A stretch of 16,327 nucleotides of DNA, taken from the NCBI GenBank assembly GCA_049609625.1, contig JBMYYR010000041.1, positions 1-16,327 on the forward strand, read 5' to 3'. Positions 14,855 to 16,327 of the stretch are shown here, in pieces; positions within the stretch are counted from its first letter, which is position 1; every line of letters starts with the position of its first letter. The notes under the pieces were generated by a model. The model made no database searches. It was not told where the DNA came from and saw only the letters and a program-made list of their open reading frames with translations. Made by a program: the position numbers and the translations under genes. Source of the DNA: JBMYYR01 sp049609625. GTDB lineage: Bacteria; Bacteroidota; Bacteroidia; Flavobacteriales; CAJXXR01.

Positions 14855-15958
14855 GTGAATATTGGAATAAATACCAGATTGTTATTAAAAAATCGACTTG
14901 AAGGCATTGGTCGGTTTAGTTTCGAGAGCTTAAAAGAACTTGTGAAACTGCGACCAAACGACCAGTTTTTCTTCTTTTTTGATCGGGCTTTTGATCCCAA
15001 ATTTGTCTTTGCCAACAACATCACACCTATTGTTGTCGGTCCACCAACACGCCACCCTATCTTGTGGTACATTTGGTTTGATTATCAGTTACCGAGACTA
15101 TTCAAAACTCACCAAATTGAGTTGTTTTTATCTCCCGATGGCTATCTTTCTCTCAAAACGGATGTTAAGCAATTGACGGTTTTACATGATATTAACTTTA
15201 TTCACAACGAAAACTTAGTCAAAGGTTGGGCAGGACGTTATTTCAGATCCAAATTTCCGAAATTTGCCCACAAAGCCGAACGTTTGCTAACGGTTTCGCA
15301 ATTTTGCGTCAAAGACATTTCCGAACATTTGGCGGTTCCCGAAACTAAAATCGACGTATGTTACAATGGGATTTCCTCTGTTTTTTTAGATGCTAAACCA
15401 ACAAAACATCCTCGAAAAAAACCTTTTTTCTTGTTTTATGGCGCACTAAATCCTCGAAAAAATTTAGAAGGTCTTTTTCAAGCTTTTGATACATTCAAAA
15501 CCAATCATCCATCTGATTATGAGCTTATTATCATTGGAAAAAAAATGAACTGGACTCAGGAAATGCAATCCAGTTTTGAAGCAATGAAACATAAAAACGA
15601 GGTCATTTTTATGGGCAGATTAGCCGATGAGGAACTTATTTCCTATTTGCAACACGCTCAGGCCTTGACTTTTGTGTCTCTTTTTGAAGGTTTTGGCATC
15701 CCGATTATCGAAGCTCAAGCTGTTGGCTGTCCTGTGATCTGTTCCAATACCAGTGCTTTACCCGAAATTGCTGGCGAAGCCGCTCACTTTGTCAATCCAA
15801 AATCGACAGAAGAAATTGCTAAAGCCTTACATCTATTAAGTTCGGATGAAAAATACCGTACGGGACTCATCCAAAAAGGAAAAGAAAATTATACACGTTT
15901 TTCGTGGCTCGATGTCGCCAAACGGATCAATCAGTCTATAGATATGTGTTTATGTTAA
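14855..15958 (+). CDS. Glycosyltransferase family 4 (GT-B) protein
   Basis: A cytoplasmic retaining glycosyltransferase that probably adds a sugar from a nucleotide donor to a lipid-linked or envelope glycan. The 367 residues form a two-domain GT-B fold. The N-domain begins with GINTRLLL and the glycine-rich LEGIGRFSFE (15-24), and has HD at 111-112. The C-domain has GALNPRKNLEGLFQAF (196-211) and the nucleotide-sugar motif SLFEGFGIPIIEA (275-287) with the EX7E glutamates 278 and 286. The start is GTG; the protein opens exactly where the family's first beta-strand should, so no later start is plausible. It overlaps rnhB by 7 nt. Divergence from the flippase gene suggests a role in the same polysaccharide, though the pairing with rnhB shows that it may be a general envelope enzyme. 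Confidence 0.92.
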   Translation: MNIGINTRLLLKNRLEGIGRFSFESLKELVKLRPNDQFFFFFDRAFDPKFVFANNITPIVVGPPTRHPILWYIWFDYQLPRLFKTHQIELFLSPDGYLSLKTDVKQLTVLHDINFIHNENLVKGWAGRYFRSKFPKFAHKAERLLTVSQFCVKDISEHLAVPETKIDVCYNGISSVFLDAKPTKHPRKKPFFLFYGALNPRKNLEGLFQAFDTFKTNHPSDYELIIIGKKMNWTQEMQSSFEAMKHKNEVIFMGRLADEELISYLQHAQALTFVSLFEGFGIPIIEAQAVGCPVICSNTSALPEIAGEAAHFVNPKSTEEIAKALHLLSSDEKYRTGLIQKGKENYTRFSWLDVAKRINQSIDMCLC

Positions 15959-16327
15959 AAGCCTATTTCAAAAAACAAGGTAAAGAAGTAGGTTGCGATG
16001 AAGCTGGGCGTGGCTGTTTGGCAGGGCCAGTAGTAGCTGCAGCCGTTATTCTCGATCCAAGACAAGCAATCTCGCAACTCAACGATTCCAAAAAAATGAG
16101 CGAAAACGCTCGACATTTGGTTCGAAAAGAACTTGAAGAAAAAGCCCTCGCTTGGGCGGTTGGCATAGTGAGCGAAAAAGAAATTGACGACATCAATATT
16201 CTAAATGCCTCTTTTTTGGCAATGCACCGCGCTTTAGATCAAATTAAGTTAACATTTGACCGCATTTTAGTGGACGGCAATTGCTTTACACCTTATCAAA
16301 ATCTTGAGCATCACTGTATCATAAAAG
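15952..16327 (+). CDS. rnhB: Ribonuclease HII, N-terminal part (cut by window edge)
   Basis: Removes ribonucleotides from RNA-DNA hybrids and from misincorporated sites in DNA. The visible 125 codons start MLKAYFKKQGKEVGCDEAGR. The catalytic DEAGRG block is at 16-21 (Asp16, Glu17), followed by the RNase HII motifs GPVVAAAVIL (25-34), DSKKMS (45-50), INILNASFLAMHRAL (81-95) and the third acidic residue in VDGN (Asp108). The fourth catalytic aspartate lies beyond the window. The ATG at 15952-15954 overlaps the end of the glycosyltransferase gene (stop at 15956-15958) in another frame, so the two are translationally coupled. Confidence 0.95.
   Translation, partial: MLKAYFKKQGKEVGCDEAGRGCLAGPVVAAAVILDPRQAISQLNDSKKMSENARHLVRKELEEKALAWAVGIVSEKEIDDINILNASFLAMHRALDQIKLTFDRILVDGNCFTPYQNLEHHCIIK

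Overview
The window looks like ordinary chromosomal DNA from a member of the Bacteroidota, most likely class Flavobacteriia. The evidence is the low GC content, Bacteroidota-type promoters (TTTG about 19 bp before TAnnTTTG), almost no Shine-Dalgarno sequences, and characteristic proteins: an Mpl-type Mur ligase, a UMF1/Atg22-like transporter, a heptaheme TPR lipoprotein and a short flavobacterial 'NqrF-like' protein. Nearly everything is on the minus strand. Only the last two genes, a glycosyltransferase and rnhB, are on the plus strand.

Layout from left to right. (1) A partial tRNA-Pro and a complete tRNA-Ser(GCU) lie on the minus strand, with a textbook promoter upstream. (2) A tight four-gene minus-strand unit is read in the order trmD, UMF1 transporter, L-2-hydroxyglutarate oxidase, proline dehydrogenase (4713 down to 341). 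The two flavoenzymes feed 2-oxoglutarate and glutamate metabolism and the quinone pool. (3) A second four-gene unit (8366 down to 4840) encodes a small membrane protein, DapF, a GNAT acetyltransferase and a secreted multiheme c-type cytochrome with a TPR tail. (4) After a 232-bp spacer with no recognisable gene comes the Mur ligase Mpl (peptidoglycan recycling), which fits with DapF because both handle meso-diaminopimelate-containing peptide. (5) The 354 bp behind mpl carry no intact gene but contain what looks like the C-terminal remnant of an outer-membrane beta-barrel protein on the minus strand. (6) A polysaccharide export and assembly block follows: Wzx-like flippase, Wzz-like chain-length regulator, Wzy/O-antigen-ligase-like polymerase, then a small conserved protein. 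(7) Divergent from the flippase are a GT4 glycosyltransferase and ribonuclease HII, whose frames overlap by 7 bp. rnhB is cut by the right edge.

I see no prophage, insertion sequence, CRISPR array or defence system. The points most worth a second look are the hidden beta-barrel remnant, two promoters whose -7 box sits only 4-5 nt from the start codon (very short leader or leaderless mRNAs), the polymerase gene with no ATG near its N-terminus, and the uncharacterised heptaheme-TPR lipoprotein and small membrane protein encoded next to dapF.
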